This document shows positions 33,338 to 41,805 of a DNA stretch of 64,000 nt, one piece after another. The notes under the pieces are model-generated. The model was not told where the DNA came from. It saw nothing but the letters and a program-made list of their open reading frames with translations, and made no database searches. The DNA comes from Gemmiger gallinarum (GTDB lineage: Bacteria > Bacillota > Clostridia > Oscillospirales > Ruminococcaceae): positions 496,001 through 560,000 of the forward strand of contig NZ_JADCKC010000002.1 in NCBI RefSeq assembly GCF_014982805.1. The letters run 5' to 3'. The translations under genes were made by a program, and so were the position numbers. Position 1 is the stretch's first letter; each line of letters begins with the position of its first letter.

Positions 33338-33400
33338 GAATTCGTATTCTCGTATTTTCGAGAACATTTATAATATAGTAAAAAAATGTTCACATTTCAA
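33338..33400 (-). promoter_or_regulatory. Promoter and autoregulatory operator of the sucrose LacI gene
   Basis: On the - strand TTGAAA (33395-33400) and TATATT (33372-33377) are 17 bases apart. An 8-bp inverted repeat (GAACATTT 33362-33369, AAATGTTC 33384-33391) flanks the -10. Downstream, GAATTCGTATTC (33338-33349) matches the sucrose operator with one change. Confidence 0.7.
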
Positions 33401-33555
33401 TTCGATGAACCGCCAAACTATTTGCCTGTTTTTTGTGCATCATTTCAGAATTCCTGCTTTTTACCGCTATTTTTGCACAACATGCATGTGCATGTGCAAA
33501 ATTCATCGTCCGGCGCCCTTCCGGGCCCGGCGTCTTTCCCGCCTTTCCAGCCAAA

Positions 33556-33601
33556 AGCAAAAAAGCTCCCCGCTCCGGTCGTATCCTTCCGGGGCGGGGA
33601 G
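33556..33601 (-). terminator. Terminator of the fructan/sucrose ABC-GH32 operon
   Basis: GCTCCCCGCTCCGG (33565-33578) pairs with CCGGGGCGGGGAG (33589-33601), and on the - strand a run of T follows. It lies 32 bases beyond the GH32 stop. Confidence 0.85.
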
Positions 33602-33632
33602 TTTTCAGTTTCCTTCCAGTTGTACAGTGATA

Positions 33633-35105
33633 TCAGGCCAGCGTGTGCCGGACCAGTTCCACACAGGCGGGGCCGTCGCTGTGCAGCGAGACGCCGTCCG
33701 CCTCCGCGGGGGTATCGATCAGCGCCGAGATCACCCGCTCGCCGCCGTTGACGAACAGTTCGGTGCAGTCGCCGTCCAGGATCAGCCGCAGGGTCAGTCG
33801 GCCGTCCACCGGCTCCGCCGGGATGCGCCGGATGTGGGGAATGTCCCTCCGGGTGCCGCAGCGGCTGCGGTCAAAGACCAGCTCCCGGCGGTCGGCCTCC
33901 CAGCGCACCCGGGTTGCATACTTTCCGCCCTGGGCAAAGCTCAGGGTCAGGGACTTGCAGTCAGGGCTGCGCTCGGTGTCCAGCACCAGGGTCAGGTCCT
34001 GATACCGGCCATGGAACGCGGGCAGAGGCAGGTCGCCGTCGGCAGTTTGGGTCAGACGACTCTCCTCCCGCCACAGTCCCTCAATCTCCCGCACCGGCTG
34101 CTGATACAGCCGCCCGTTTTTCACCGAGAGCTCTCTGGGCAGGGTCATGCGGCCGAACCAGCGATGATTGCGCAGTGCGTCATTGCAGGTTTCCCAGCTC
34201 TGCATCCAGGCCACCATAACGCGGCGGCCGTCGGGGGTGAGGGTGGTCTGGGGAGCATAGAACTCCATACCGGCATCCAGCAGCCGGACGCTTTCCCGGG
34301 TGAAGCGATGGTTCTGGGGGTCGTAGCTTCCCATCAGGGCCAGCGCTGCATAACCGGGGCGGATCTCGGGGTCGTCGGCGGGACCGATGGACTGGGGGCT
34401 GACCAGCAGGACCTGCTTGCCGTCCAGAGAGAAGAAGTCGGGGCACTCCCAGATCAGGCCGTACTTGTCCCGGCTGGCATCCAACACGGTGACAAACGTC
34501 CAATGCCGGGCGTCTTCGCTCTCAAACAGCTCGATGCTGCCGCCGTTGTCCTTGTGTCGGCCCGCCGCCACGCAGTAGTAGCGGCCGTTTTCCCGCCAGA
34601 TCTTGGGGTCGCGGAAGTCGGCGGCGCAGAAGCCTTCCGGCTGCCGGTCAGGAGGCAGGACCGGGTTTTCGGCCAGTTTTTCAAAGTCGGTGCCGTCGCC
34701 GATGGCCACGCACTGAGCCTGGACCGGCTCCTTGTCGGTACCGCTGACGCCGGTGTACAAAAGCTCCAGCCGTCCGTCCGGCAGCTCAATGGCACTGCCC
34801 GAAAAACATCCTTTGCCGTCGGCGGGGGTATCGGGCGCCATGGCGCAGGGCAGATACTCCCAGTGCAGCAGGTCGCGGCTCACCGCATGGCCCCAGTGCA
34901 TGGGGCCCCACTTGGTCTCGTAGGGGTAGTACTGATAAAACAGGTGGTAGGCATCCCGATAGCAGCAGAATCCGTTGGGGTCATTCATCCAGCCCACCCG
35001 GGGGGTCAGGTGGATGCGGGGGCGGTCAGCGGCCGCGATGGCCTTTTCTTCCCGGGCTTCATAGGCGCGGGCCTGCTCCAGTTTTTCCGATCTGTTGTAC
35101 GGCAT
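33633..35105 (-). CDS. GH32 sucrose/fructan hydrolase (SacA-like)
   Basis: A 490-residue cytoplasmic GH32 enzyme. It has the family motifs WMNDPNGF, GCFSGSA, DFRDPKIW and WECPDFF, with a C-terminal beta-sandwich ending in LILDGDCTELFVNGGER. It is longer at the N-terminus than the other GH32 here (a helical EREEK-type lead of about 30 residues), as in classical sucrose-6-phosphate hydrolases. Context is an ABC importer rather than a PTS, so unphosphorylated sucrose or short fructo-oligosaccharides are likely substrates. It is last in the permease-permease-binding protein-GH32 operon. Confidence 0.9.
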   Translation of the reverse strand: MPYNRSEKLEQARAYEAREEKAIAAADRPRIHLTPRVGWMNDPNGFCCYRDAYHLFYQYYPYETKWGPMHWGHAVSRDLLHWEYLPCAMAPDTPADGKGCFSGSAIELPDGRLELLYTGVSGTDKEPVQAQCVAIGDGTDFEKLAENPVLPPDRQPEGFCAADFRDPKIWRENGRYYCVAAGRHKDNGGSIELFESEDARHWTFVTVLDASRDKYGLIWECPDFFSLDGKQVLLVSPQSIGPADDPEIRPGYAALALMGSYDPQNHRFTRESVRLLDAGMEFYAPQTTLTPDGRRVMVAWMQSWETCNDALRNHRWFGRMTLPRELSVKNGRLYQQPVREIEGLWREESRLTQTADGDLPLPAFHGRYQDLTLVLDTERSPDCKSLTLSFAQGGKYATRVRWEADRRELVFDRSRCGTRRDIPHIRRIPAEPVDGRLTLRLILDGDCTELFVNGGERVISALIDTPAEADGVSLHSDGPACVELVRHTLA

Positions 35106-35150
35106 AAGAGATAGTTCCTCTCTTTCCGGTAGTGTGGTTTTGATGAAAGA

Positions 35151-35674
35151 TCAGTTTGCGGTCTCGGCGGTGGCGGGCACGGTGGTGTCCACGGCGCCGG
35201 CAGTCTCCACATAGCGGTCGTAGGCGGCCTGGTAGGTATCCAGCAGATCCTGCATGCCGTAGCTGTTCAGGTTTTCCTTGTAGGCGTTCCAGGTGTCGTC
35301 GGTGATGCCGCCGTCACGCAGCCAGGTGGCCTCCTGCTCGGAGACGTAGTTCTCAAAGTCCACGCGCCACTTGTCGATGGTGTCCAGCTCCTCCTGGGTG
35401 TAGACGCAGTCGATGGGATAGCAGGTGGTGTCGTCCACATACTGCATCCAGTAGTCGTAAAGGTCGGTCAGACGCTCGACGGCGCGGGGCTCCATCTCAA
35501 AGGTGGTGGCGTAGTAGTCGGACAGGATCAGTTTGGGGCCGTAGACCTCGTACTCGCCCTTGACTTCGCCGGCGCTCTTGCCGAATTTTCCTGGGCTTCC
35601 TCGTCGGTGATGCTCTGCCACAGGCCGTTCTCGTCCTGCTCGGTGAAGTAGACGCTGATGGGGCCGTACTGCAA
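35151..35674 (-). pseudogene. C-terminal remnant of a carbohydrate ABC binding protein
   Basis: The sequence reads as the last 175 or so residues of an extracellular solute-binding protein of the type paired with LplB/YtcP permeases: PISVYFTEQDENGLWQSITD, then after a frameshift GEVKGEYEVYGPKLILSDYY, ending with helices and TAETAN. The signal peptide and most of both lobes are missing. The first 30 residues are in the frame of the upstream permease. A missing base in the T-run at 35586-35589 shifts the rest. It cannot function as a binding protein. Confidence 0.8.
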
Positions 35675-36547
35675 CTTCTGGACGAAGGGATAGATGATGA
35701 GCATGGGGGCCGCCGCCACGATGATGGAGGCGAACTTGATCATTTCGGTGAGCTTGTTCAGTTCGGCATAGCCGCCGGAGATCATGCTGGCCTGGCTGGC
35801 GGAGGTCTCGCTGGCAATCAGGATGTTGCGCAGCACCAGGGGCAGAGGTGCGCGGCCCTCGCCGGTCATGTAGATCAATGCGGTGAACCAGTCGTTCCAG
35901 TAGGCCACCATGCTGAACACCACCATAACCGCCATGATCGGGCGGGACAGGGGGATGATGATATCCCAGAAGATGCGCAGCTTGGAGGCGCCGTCGATCT
36001 CGGCGGCTTCTTTCAGTTCCTTGGGGATGCTCGTCTCAAAGTAGTTGCGCGCGATGATCATGTTGGACACCGCGACGCCGCCGGGCAGAAACATCGCCCA
36101 GATCGTGTTGATAAGCCCGGTGTCGCGCACGACCAAATAGGTGGGGATCAGCCCGCCGCCGAAGTACATGGTGATGACAAAGAAGATGTTGAAGAACTTG
36201 CGGCCCGGCAGATCGGGGTTGGACAGGGGGTAGGCGGTGATGTAGATCATGACCACCGAGAAGATGGTGCCTGCCACGGTGTACTTGATGCTGTTCCAGT
36301 AGCCCAGCAGGATGCTGTCGTCGGAAAAGACGGCGGCGTAGCCGTCCAGGGTGAACTGGCTGGGCGCCAGGAAGGTCTTGCCGGCGTAGACATCATAGGG
36401 ATCGGAGAGGGACGCCACCAGGATGTAGTAGAGAGGGTAGGCCACCACCAGCAGGATGGCAACGCACAATACCACCAGAATGGCATCGCTGGCGCGGTCG
36501 GACAGGCCGCCCGGCTTTTTGCCGACAGACTTGGTTTTTGCGGACAT
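35528..36547 (-). CDS. Carbohydrate ABC permease (YtcP/LplC-like) with a foreign C-terminus
   Basis: A 339-residue permease with six spans. The coupling loop region is PKELKEAAEIDGASKLRIFWDIIIPLSRP. Residues up to YPFVQK (codon ending at 35675) are native; a normal family member ends some ten residues later (around YFVKG). Here the frame instead runs into binding-protein sequence (LQYGPISVYF) and then frameshifted residues to 35528. The core membrane domain is whole, so it may still fold, but the operon has lost its binding protein. ATG 36547 lies 14 bases after the first permease. Confidence 0.8.
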   Translation of the reverse strand: MSAKTKSVGKKPGGLSDRASDAILVVLCVAILLVVAYPLYYILVASLSDPYDVYAGKTFLAPSQFTLDGYAAVFSDDSILLGYWNSIKYTVAGTIFSVVMIYITAYPLSNPDLPGRKFFNIFFVITMYFGGGLIPTYLVVRDTGLINTIWAMFLPGGVAVSNMIIARNYFETSIPKELKEAAEIDGASKLRIFWDIIIPLSRPIMAVMVVFSMVAYWNDWFTALIYMTGEGRAPLPLVLRNILIASETSASQASMISGGYAELNKLTEMIKFASIIVAAAPMLIIYPFVQKLQYGPISVYFTEQDENGLWQSITDEEAQENSARAPAKSRASTRSTAPN

Positions 36548-36561
36548 GTCAGTGACCTCCT

Positions 36562-37569
36562 TTACACAAACTGTACGTCGCTGGCCTTTTTGGCAATGCG
36601 GCTGACGATGATGAGCAGAATGATGTTGACGGCGGTGTTGAACAGGCCTATGGCGGTGGAGTAACTGTACTCGGCGTGCTGAATGCCCTGTTCGTACACA
36701 TAGACCGCGATGATATCGCTGGTGGCCTTGTTCAGGTCGGTCTGGAGCAGGAAGACCTTTTCAAAGCCGATGTTCATAAGGTTGGAGGCGCTCAGGATGA
36801 GCTGGAGCACCGCCATGGGGACCAGGGCGGGCAGGTCGATGTGCAGGATGCGCTGGAACACCGAGGCGCCGTCCACCTTGGCGGCCTCATACAGGGAGGT
36901 GTCCACGCTGGACAGGGTGGCCAGGTAGATGATGGTGCCCCAGCCGGCCTCCTGCCAGATGCCGCTGATGACGTAGATGGAGCGGAACATGGAGCTCTGG
37001 TTGAGGAAGTCGATGCTGGTGCCCAGCAGCAGGTTGATCAGGCCGCCCGACGGGCTGAGGAAGATGCGGAGCATGCCGCAGATGATCATGGTGGAGATGA
37101 AGTGAGGGGCGTACAGGACGGTCTGGACCACTCTCTTGAGCTTGTGGAAGCGCAGCTGGTTGAGGGCCAGGGCCAGGATGATGGGGACCGGGAAGCTCCA
37201 CAGCAGGCTGTAGAGGCTGAGCAGCACAGTGTTTTTGATCATGCGCCAGCAGTTGGGGGAGGTGAAGAACTCCTCGAACCACTGGAGGCCCACCCACTGG
37301 CTTCCGGTGATGCCTCGGCTTGCCTTGAAGTCCCGGAAGGCGATCTGGATGCCGTACATGGGGCCGTACTTGTAGACGATGGTAATGACCACCGGGATCA
37401 GCAGCAGCAGATAGAGCTGCCAGTTTTCGATCAGCCGTTGTTTAAGCGGCTTGCGCCGGACCGCAATGTCGCCGGCGTTTTTTCCGGATGTCTTGCCCCG
37501 TTTCAGCCACTGCGGCCCCTTGGGGCGTCCGGTCCGCTCTGCCCGCGGCACGGCTTGCGTTTTGCTCAT
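36562..37569 (-). CDS. Carbohydrate ABC permease (LplB/YteP-like)
   Basis: A 335-residue inner-membrane permease with an N-terminal basic region, six spans and the coupling loop TSLYEAAKVDGASVFQRILHIDLPALVP. It belongs to the type that imports oligosaccharides or glycans with a separate, housekeeping ATPase (MsmX-like), since no ATPase gene is present here. First gene of the operon, divergent from the LacI regulator. It should pair with the YtcP-like permease downstream. Confidence 0.9.
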   Translation of the reverse strand: MSKTQAVPRAERTGRPKGPQWLKRGKTSGKNAGDIAVRRKPLKQRLIENWQLYLLLLIPVVITIVYKYGPMYGIQIAFRDFKASRGITGSQWVGLQWFEEFFTSPNCWRMIKNTVLLSLYSLLWSFPVPIILALALNQLRFHKLKRVVQTVLYAPHFISTMIICGMLRIFLSPSGGLINLLLGTSIDFLNQSSMFRSIYVISGIWQEAGWGTIIYLATLSSVDTSLYEAAKVDGASVFQRILHIDLPALVPMAVLQLILSASNLMNIGFEKVFLLQTDLNKATSDIIAVYVYEQGIQHAEYSYSTAIGLFNTAVNIILLIIVSRIAKKASDVQFV

Positions 37570-37599
37570 GATGATTCCTCCTTCGTGACGGACGGTTCA

Positions 37600-37625
37600 T
37601 GAATCGTTTCACGTATCTTGTGAAA
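37600..37625. promoter_or_regulatory. LacI-type operator of the ABC-GH32 operon
   Basis: TGAATCGTTTCA (37600-37611) is a near-perfect CG-centred LacI-family palindrome. The overlapping TTTCACGTATCTTGTGAAA (37607-37625) is a second inverted repeat. They lie 30-55 bases upstream of the permease ATG at 37569. Confidence 0.7.
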
Positions 37626-37772
37626 TCAAAATACCACCCTCACAACCAAAAAAAGTCAATGGCAAAAATCAAAAAATCCCGCGTTGCCGAGGGGTTTTGG
37701 CGGCATGCACAAGGCATTTGCCTGAAAATTGTGCAGTTTGTTTCGGTGAAATCGGTGAAATCCCCGTTATTT

Positions 37773-37815
37773 TTTCATGAAACAGCTTTACATTTATTAT
37801 AGAGCGGAGTATAAT
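37773..37815 (+). promoter_or_regulatory. Promoter of the LacI-DUF624-fructokinase operon
   Basis: TTTACA (37787-37792) and TATAAT (37810-37815) are 17 bases apart. The palindrome TTTCATGAAA (37773-37782) abuts the -35 and resembles half-sites in the divergent operator, so autoregulation is likely. Confidence 0.8.
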
Positions 37816-37851
37816 ATTACCGAAAAGAAAAGACTGACGAGGTGAAATTTC

Positions 37852-38847
37852 ATGAAAGGAGAGAGACAAACAGCCACCATGAGCGACGTAGCCCGGGAAG
37901 CCGGGGTCGCGCTGGGCACCGTGTCCAAGGTCATCAACGGCCAGCCTGTGGGCGAAAGCTATCGTCTCAGGGTGGAGGCTGCCGTCAAAAAGCTGAACTA
38001 CCGGGTCAATCCCAGTGCCAAGGCGCTGAAGAGCAACCGCACCAGCACCATTGCCTTCATCATTCCCAACACCATCGCCCCCTTTTTCGCCCTGCTGACG
38101 CACTACATCAATATGGCGCTGGAAAAGCGCGGCTACAAAATGATGCTCTGCTTTACCGAGTATGACCGGGACCGGGAGCAGGAGTATGTGAGCATGGTGG
38201 TGCACAACCGGGTGGACGGCATCATTGCCCTGACATACAATCCCAAGCTGGAGATCCCGGAGGGTATTCCTTTTGTGACCATCGACCGCTTTTTCAGTGT
38301 ATCGGTGCCCTGCATCGCGTCGGACAACTTTGGCGGCGGGCAGCTGGCGGCCAAAAAGCTGGCCGAGCTTGGCTGTCATCGGGTGGCCTGTCTCCGGTCA
38401 GGTTCCTCCCTGACCAATGAACCCAGCAAGCGAAAGGACGGCTTTGTCAGCGGCTGCATGGAGGCCGGGCTTCCCTTTGAGGTGTGCAACCTCACCGACG
38501 GCGCCCCCCTGTCCGCCTTTGAGGTGTTTCTCCGTCACAATCTGTTTGATACCGACACCCCGCTGGACGGACTGTTCTGCGGCACCGACCTGATGGCATG
38601 GGATGCCATCAAGATCCTGCGCAATCTGGGCCTGCGGGTGCCGGAGGATGTCCAGGTCATCGGCTTTGACGGCATCCGCATGTTCGGCGACCAGGACTAC
38701 ATCTGCTCCACCATCGTGCAGCCGGTGCCCGACCTGGCCGAGACCGCCGTCAATATGGTGCTGTCCAACGATTTTACCGGCCTGCCGCCCCTCATCTGCC
38801 TGCCCGTGCGCTACCAGGCGGGGGGCACCACCCGGGATTCTCTCTGA
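37852..38847 (+). CDS. LacI-family regulator of the ABC/GH32/fructokinase cluster
   Basis: The 331-residue protein has helix-turn-helix TMSDVAREAGVALGTVSKVING, hinge PSAKALKSNRTSTIAFIIPN and effector domain ending VIGFDGIRMFGDQDYICSTI. It is divergent from the ABC permease operon and first in an operon with a DUF624 protein and fructokinase. CG-centred operators occur on both sides of the intergenic region. The effector is probably sucrose, a fructo-oligosaccharide or a fructose phosphate. The ribosome site is weak around GAGGTGAAATTTC. Confidence 0.92.
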   Translation: MKGERQTATMSDVAREAGVALGTVSKVINGQPVGESYRLRVEAAVKKLNYRVNPSAKALKSNRTSTIAFIIPNTIAPFFALLTHYINMALEKRGYKMMLCFTEYDRDREQEYVSMVVHNRVDGIIALTYNPKLEIPEGIPFVTIDRFFSVSVPCIASDNFGGGQLAAKKLAELGCHRVACLRSGSSLTNEPSKRKDGFVSGCMEAGLPFEVCNLTDGAPLSAFEVFLRHNLFDTDTPLDGLFCGTDLMAWDAIKILRNLGLRVPEDVQVIGFDGIRMFGDQDYICSTIVQPVPDLAETAVNMVLSNDFTGLPPLICLPVRYQAGGTTRDSL

Positions 38848-38867
38848 GTCAAAAGGAGCCTTCCGCC

Positions 38868-39659
38868 ATGAATCTGTTTCGTCCCTATGACACCGGCGAG
38901 CCCCGCCGGGATGCCCGCGGCCGCCTCATCGGCATCGACCGCTACCAGGATGTGCTGGGCCGCAACTGGAAGCGCTTCCTCCTCACCGGCCTGGTGACGC
39001 TGGCCGGCTGCCTTCCCCTGGCCGCCGGCATCGCCTATGCCATTCTGAGCAGCAGCATTCTGGTCCTGCTGCCCGTCAGCCTGGCAGGTGGAGCCATCGC
39101 CGGGCCTTTCCTCGCCTGTCTGTACGACAATATTCTCCGCGCCCTGCGGGATGCCCCCGGCAGCTGGTCGGCCAACTTTCGCCGCGCCTTTGCCCAGAAC
39201 TGGCGGGCTTCCCTGCTGCCCGGCGCCCTCACCGGCCTGTTTGTAGGGTCTGCCGCCTTTGCAGGCATGCTCTTTTTTGCCTGGAGCACAGCGGTGCCCT
39301 CCGCCCTGACCATCCTGATCTATCTGTTCAGCTGTCTGATCTTTTTTGTTCTGTCCACGCTGTACTGGCCCCAGCTGGTGCTCTTTGACCAGCGGGGCAT
39401 CGTCCGGCTGCTCAACGCACTGCTTTTCACCATCAAGAATTTCTGGGCCACCCTGAGCGTTTGCCTGCTCCAGCTGGTGTGGTGGCTGCTCATGGTGCTG
39501 TTTGCCCCCTGGACGCTGATTCTTCTGCCCCTCGTCGCCGTGTGGTTCGACCTGTTTGTGGCGCTGTTCTTGCTGTATGACCGTCTGGACGCGGCCTTCG
39601 GCATTGAGGCAAGCCTTGCCGCAGCCTTTCCCGACCAGGTACCCCGCCGCGACTGCTGA
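38868..39659 (+). CDS. DUF624 (YesL-like) membrane protein
   Basis: A 263-residue protein with an N-terminal cytoplasmic start, MNLFRPYDTGEPRRDARGR, and about six hydrophobic spans (SSSILVLLPVSLAGGAIAGP, SALTILIYLFSCLIFFVLST, WWLLMVLFAPWTLILLPLV). YesL-family proteins are often encoded beside LplB/YtcP-type sugar ABC systems, as here. No biochemical role is established. It sits between the LacI gene and the fructokinase with short gaps. Confidence 0.75.
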   Translation: MNLFRPYDTGEPRRDARGRLIGIDRYQDVLGRNWKRFLLTGLVTLAGCLPLAAGIAYAILSSSILVLLPVSLAGGAIAGPFLACLYDNILRALRDAPGSWSANFRRAFAQNWRASLLPGALTGLFVGSAAFAGMLFFAWSTAVPSALTILIYLFSCLIFFVLSTLYWPQLVLFDQRGIVRLLNALLFTIKNFWATLSVCLLQLVWWLLMVLFAPWTLILLPLVAVWFDLFVALFLLYDRLDAAFGIEASLAAAFPDQVPRRDC

Positions 39660-39677
39660 GATTGGAGGTAATATACT

Positions 39678-40628
39678 ATGAAAGATGTTGTTGCACTGGG
39701 TGAACTCCTCATCGACTTTGCTCCCGTTTCCACCGACGAGAGCGGCTACCCCACCCTCAAGGCCCAACCGGGCGGTGCGCCGGGCAACTTCCTGGCTGCC
39801 CTGACCAAGTACGGCTGCTCCACCGCCCTGCTGGGCAAGGTGGGCGAGGATGCTTTCGGCAATCTGCTGGTAAACACCCTGGACACCCTGGGCATTTCCA
39901 CCAAAGGCATTGTGAAGGACCCGTCGGTGTTCACCACCCTGGCCTTCGTCACTCTGGACGCCACCGGCAACCGGGAATTCAGCTTTGCCCGCAAGCCCGG
40001 CGCCGACACCTGCCTGCGCCCCGAGGAGTTGGACCTCTCCCTGCTGGACGACTGCAAGGTCTTCCACTTCGGCACCCTGAGCCTTACCGGGGAGCCCGCC
40101 CGCTCCGCCACCCGGGCCGCCGTGGCCTATGCCAAGGAGCACGGCAAGCTCATCAGCTTTGACCCTAACCTGCGCAAGCCCCTGTGGCCCAATGACGAGG
40201 CCGCCAGGGAGCAGATCGAGTGGGGCCTGCACCAGTCCGACATCGTCAAGATCAGCGATGAGGAGATCGAGTTTTTGTGGGGCATCTCCCCCGAGGAGGG
40301 CGCCCAGAAGCTGCTGAAGGAGTACGGCGTCCGCCTGGTCTACGCCACCCTGGGCCCCAAGGGCTGCCACGTGGCCAACGCCAATGGCTGCTGCGAGGTT
40401 CCCTCCCCCACCGGCATCCATGTCATCGATACCACCGGCGCCGGGGATATCTTCGGCGGCAGCGCCATGAGCCAGTTCCTGCGCCTGAACAAGGCTCCCG
40501 AGACCCTGACCGTGGAGGAGCTGCGGGCGGTCACCCGCTTTGCCTGCTGCGCCGCCTCCCTCTCCACCCAGACCCACGGCGGCATCACCAGCGTGGTGCC
40601 CGAGGATCAGGTCCGGGCCATCCTGTGA
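39678..40628 (+). CDS. Fructokinase (PfkB family)
   Basis: A 316-residue PfkB-type sugar kinase: N-terminal VALGELLIDFAPV, the substrate-site QPGGAPGNFLAALTKYG, FDPNLRKPLWP, and the catalytic anion-hole motif DTTGAGDIFGGSAM with its base Asp. It phosphorylates free fructose with ATP in the cytoplasm, as released by the GH32 enzymes and by the amylosucrase. Last gene of the LacI-DUF624 operon, followed by a strong terminator. Confidence 0.92.
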   Translation: MKDVVALGELLIDFAPVSTDESGYPTLKAQPGGAPGNFLAALTKYGCSTALLGKVGEDAFGNLLVNTLDTLGISTKGIVKDPSVFTTLAFVTLDATGNREFSFARKPGADTCLRPEELDLSLLDDCKVFHFGTLSLTGEPARSATRAAVAYAKEHGKLISFDPNLRKPLWPNDEAAREQIEWGLHQSDIVKISDEEIEFLWGISPEEGAQKLLKEYGVRLVYATLGPKGCHVANANGCCEVPSPTGIHVIDTTGAGDIFGGSAMSQFLRLNKAPETLTVEELRAVTRFACCAASLSTQTHGGITSVVPEDQVRAIL

Positions 40629-40650
40629 CCGTTCCCCCACACAAAGCACA

Positions 40651-40699
40651 AAACGCCCCGGATGGGGCGGCAGTCTGCCGCCGCCCGTCCGGGGTGTTT
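40651..40699 (+). terminator. Terminator after the fructokinase
   Basis: Long stem-loop: AAACGCCCCGGATGGGGC (from 40651) pairs with the arm ending GTCCGGGGTGTTT at 40699. Confidence 0.85.
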
Positions 40700-40895
40700 C
40701 TGTGTTTTCCTACAGGATGGGATGGCTCTGCCCCAGGGGTGGGGCCGGCAGGGCCGGGGGCTGCGGCGGGCGCACAGCAGGAATATGGGCGGGCCTTTTT
40801 TTCGCACCGTGCCAAATTCTTCAGCATATCAACGATTTTCTCTCAGACGGACCGGCGCAGCTTTGTAGAAAGCGGCCGAATTCCTCTGGAAACAG

Positions 40896-40924
40896 TTGAC
40901 AAATGCACTCTGCCGTGCTAAACT
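40896..40924 (+). promoter_or_regulatory. Promoter of the amino-acid ABC operon
   Basis: TTGACA (40896-40901) and TAAACT (40919-40924) with a 17-base spacer. Transcription would begin near 40931, just ahead of a terminator hairpin. The preceding 200 bases (40700-40895) show no gene. Confidence 0.8.
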
Positions 40925-40946
40925 GCCAGACAATAACTGATGAAAC

Positions 40947-40993
40947 AAAGACGTTTCACATCCCCTGCGGGGTGTGGAGCGTCTTTCTTTTTT
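40947..40993 (+). terminator. Leader terminator (attenuator candidate) of the amino-acid ABC operon
   Basis: AAAGACG (40947-40953) pairs with CGTCTTT (40980-40986), with an inner CACATCCCC/GGGGTGTG stem, then C and a run of T to 40993. It is a complete intrinsic terminator about 15 bases from the predicted transcription start and 22 bases before the ATPase ATG. Read-through must be controlled or partial. Confidence 0.8.
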
Positions 40994-41014
40994 ACCACCG
41001 GGAGGGAGCACGGC

Positions 41015-41737
41015 ATGATCAAGCTGGAAAAGGTCAACAAGTACTTCGGGGACCTGCACGTCCTCAAGGATGTCTCGCTGGAGGTGGCCGAAGGAGAAAA
41101 GCTTGTCATCATCGGGCCGTCCGGCTCAGGCAAGTCCACCACCGTCCGCTGCATGAACTTTCTGGAGGAGCCCACCAGCGGCCACGTCTACATCAACGGC
41201 GTGGAGCTGACCCACAAGAACAAGCGCCAGATCGTCCGGGACAACATGTCCATGGTGTTCCAGCAGTTCAACCTCTACCCCCACATGACGGTTTTGAAAA
41301 ACCTGACCCTGGCCCCCATCAAGCTGCATCACAAGTCCCGCAAGGAGGCCGAGGACCTGGCCTATCACTATCTGGACGTGGTCGGCCTCACCGACAAGGC
41401 CCATGCCTATCCCACCATGCTGTCCGGCGGCCAGCAGCAGCGCATCGCCATTGCCCGGGCCCTGTGCGCCCAGAGCAAGATCATCCTCTTTGACGAGCCC
41501 ACCTCCGCCCTCGACCCCGAGACCATCCAGGAGGTGCTGGATGTCATGATCCGCCTGGCCAAGGAAAACATCACCATGGTGGTGGTCACCCACGAGATGG
41601 GCTTTGCCCGCCAGGTGGCCGACCGGGTGGTCTTTATGGCCGACGGCCAGATTCTGGAGGAGGGCACCCCGGAACACTTCTTCACCCATCCGGACCACGA
41701 GCGTGTCCGGCAGTTCCTGGGCAAGATCCTGCACTGA
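41015..41737 (+). CDS. Polar amino-acid ABC transporter ATPase (GlnQ-like)
   Basis: A 240-residue ATPase: Walker [18 protein letters not shown]-loop [13 protein letters not shown], signature [15 protein letters not shown], Walker [15 protein letters not shown] and the H-loop [10 protein letters not shown]. These are diagnostic of the HisP/GlnQ polar amino-acid family. It drives the two permeases downstream. ATG 41015 is preceded by GGGAGGGAG; an in-frame ATG at 40940 lies within the leader hairpin and is not used, in my view. Confidence 0.95.
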   Translation: MIKLEKVNKYFGDLHVLKDVSLEVAEGEKLVIIGPSGSGKSTTVRCMNFLEEPTSGHVYINGVELTHKNKRQIVRDNMSMVFQQFNLYPHMTVLKNLTLAPIKLHHKSRKEAEDLAYHYLDVVGLTDKAHAYPTMLSGGQQQRIAIARALCAQSKIILFDEPTSALDPETIQEVLDVMIRLAKENITMVVVTHEMGFARQVADRVVFMADGQILEEGTPEHFFTHPDHERVRQFLGKILH

Positions 41738-41805
41738 TTCTGATACCCGATGCTTTGCGGCATCTGGATATAGAGGGAAATTTCATATATTAGGAGGAAA
41801 TCAAC

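Noticed and set aside
32415-35114. 899-codon open frame on the + strand opposite LacI and GH32
   Set aside because: It runs through two genes, a promoter and a terminator of the other strand, so it is an artefact of GC-rich composition.
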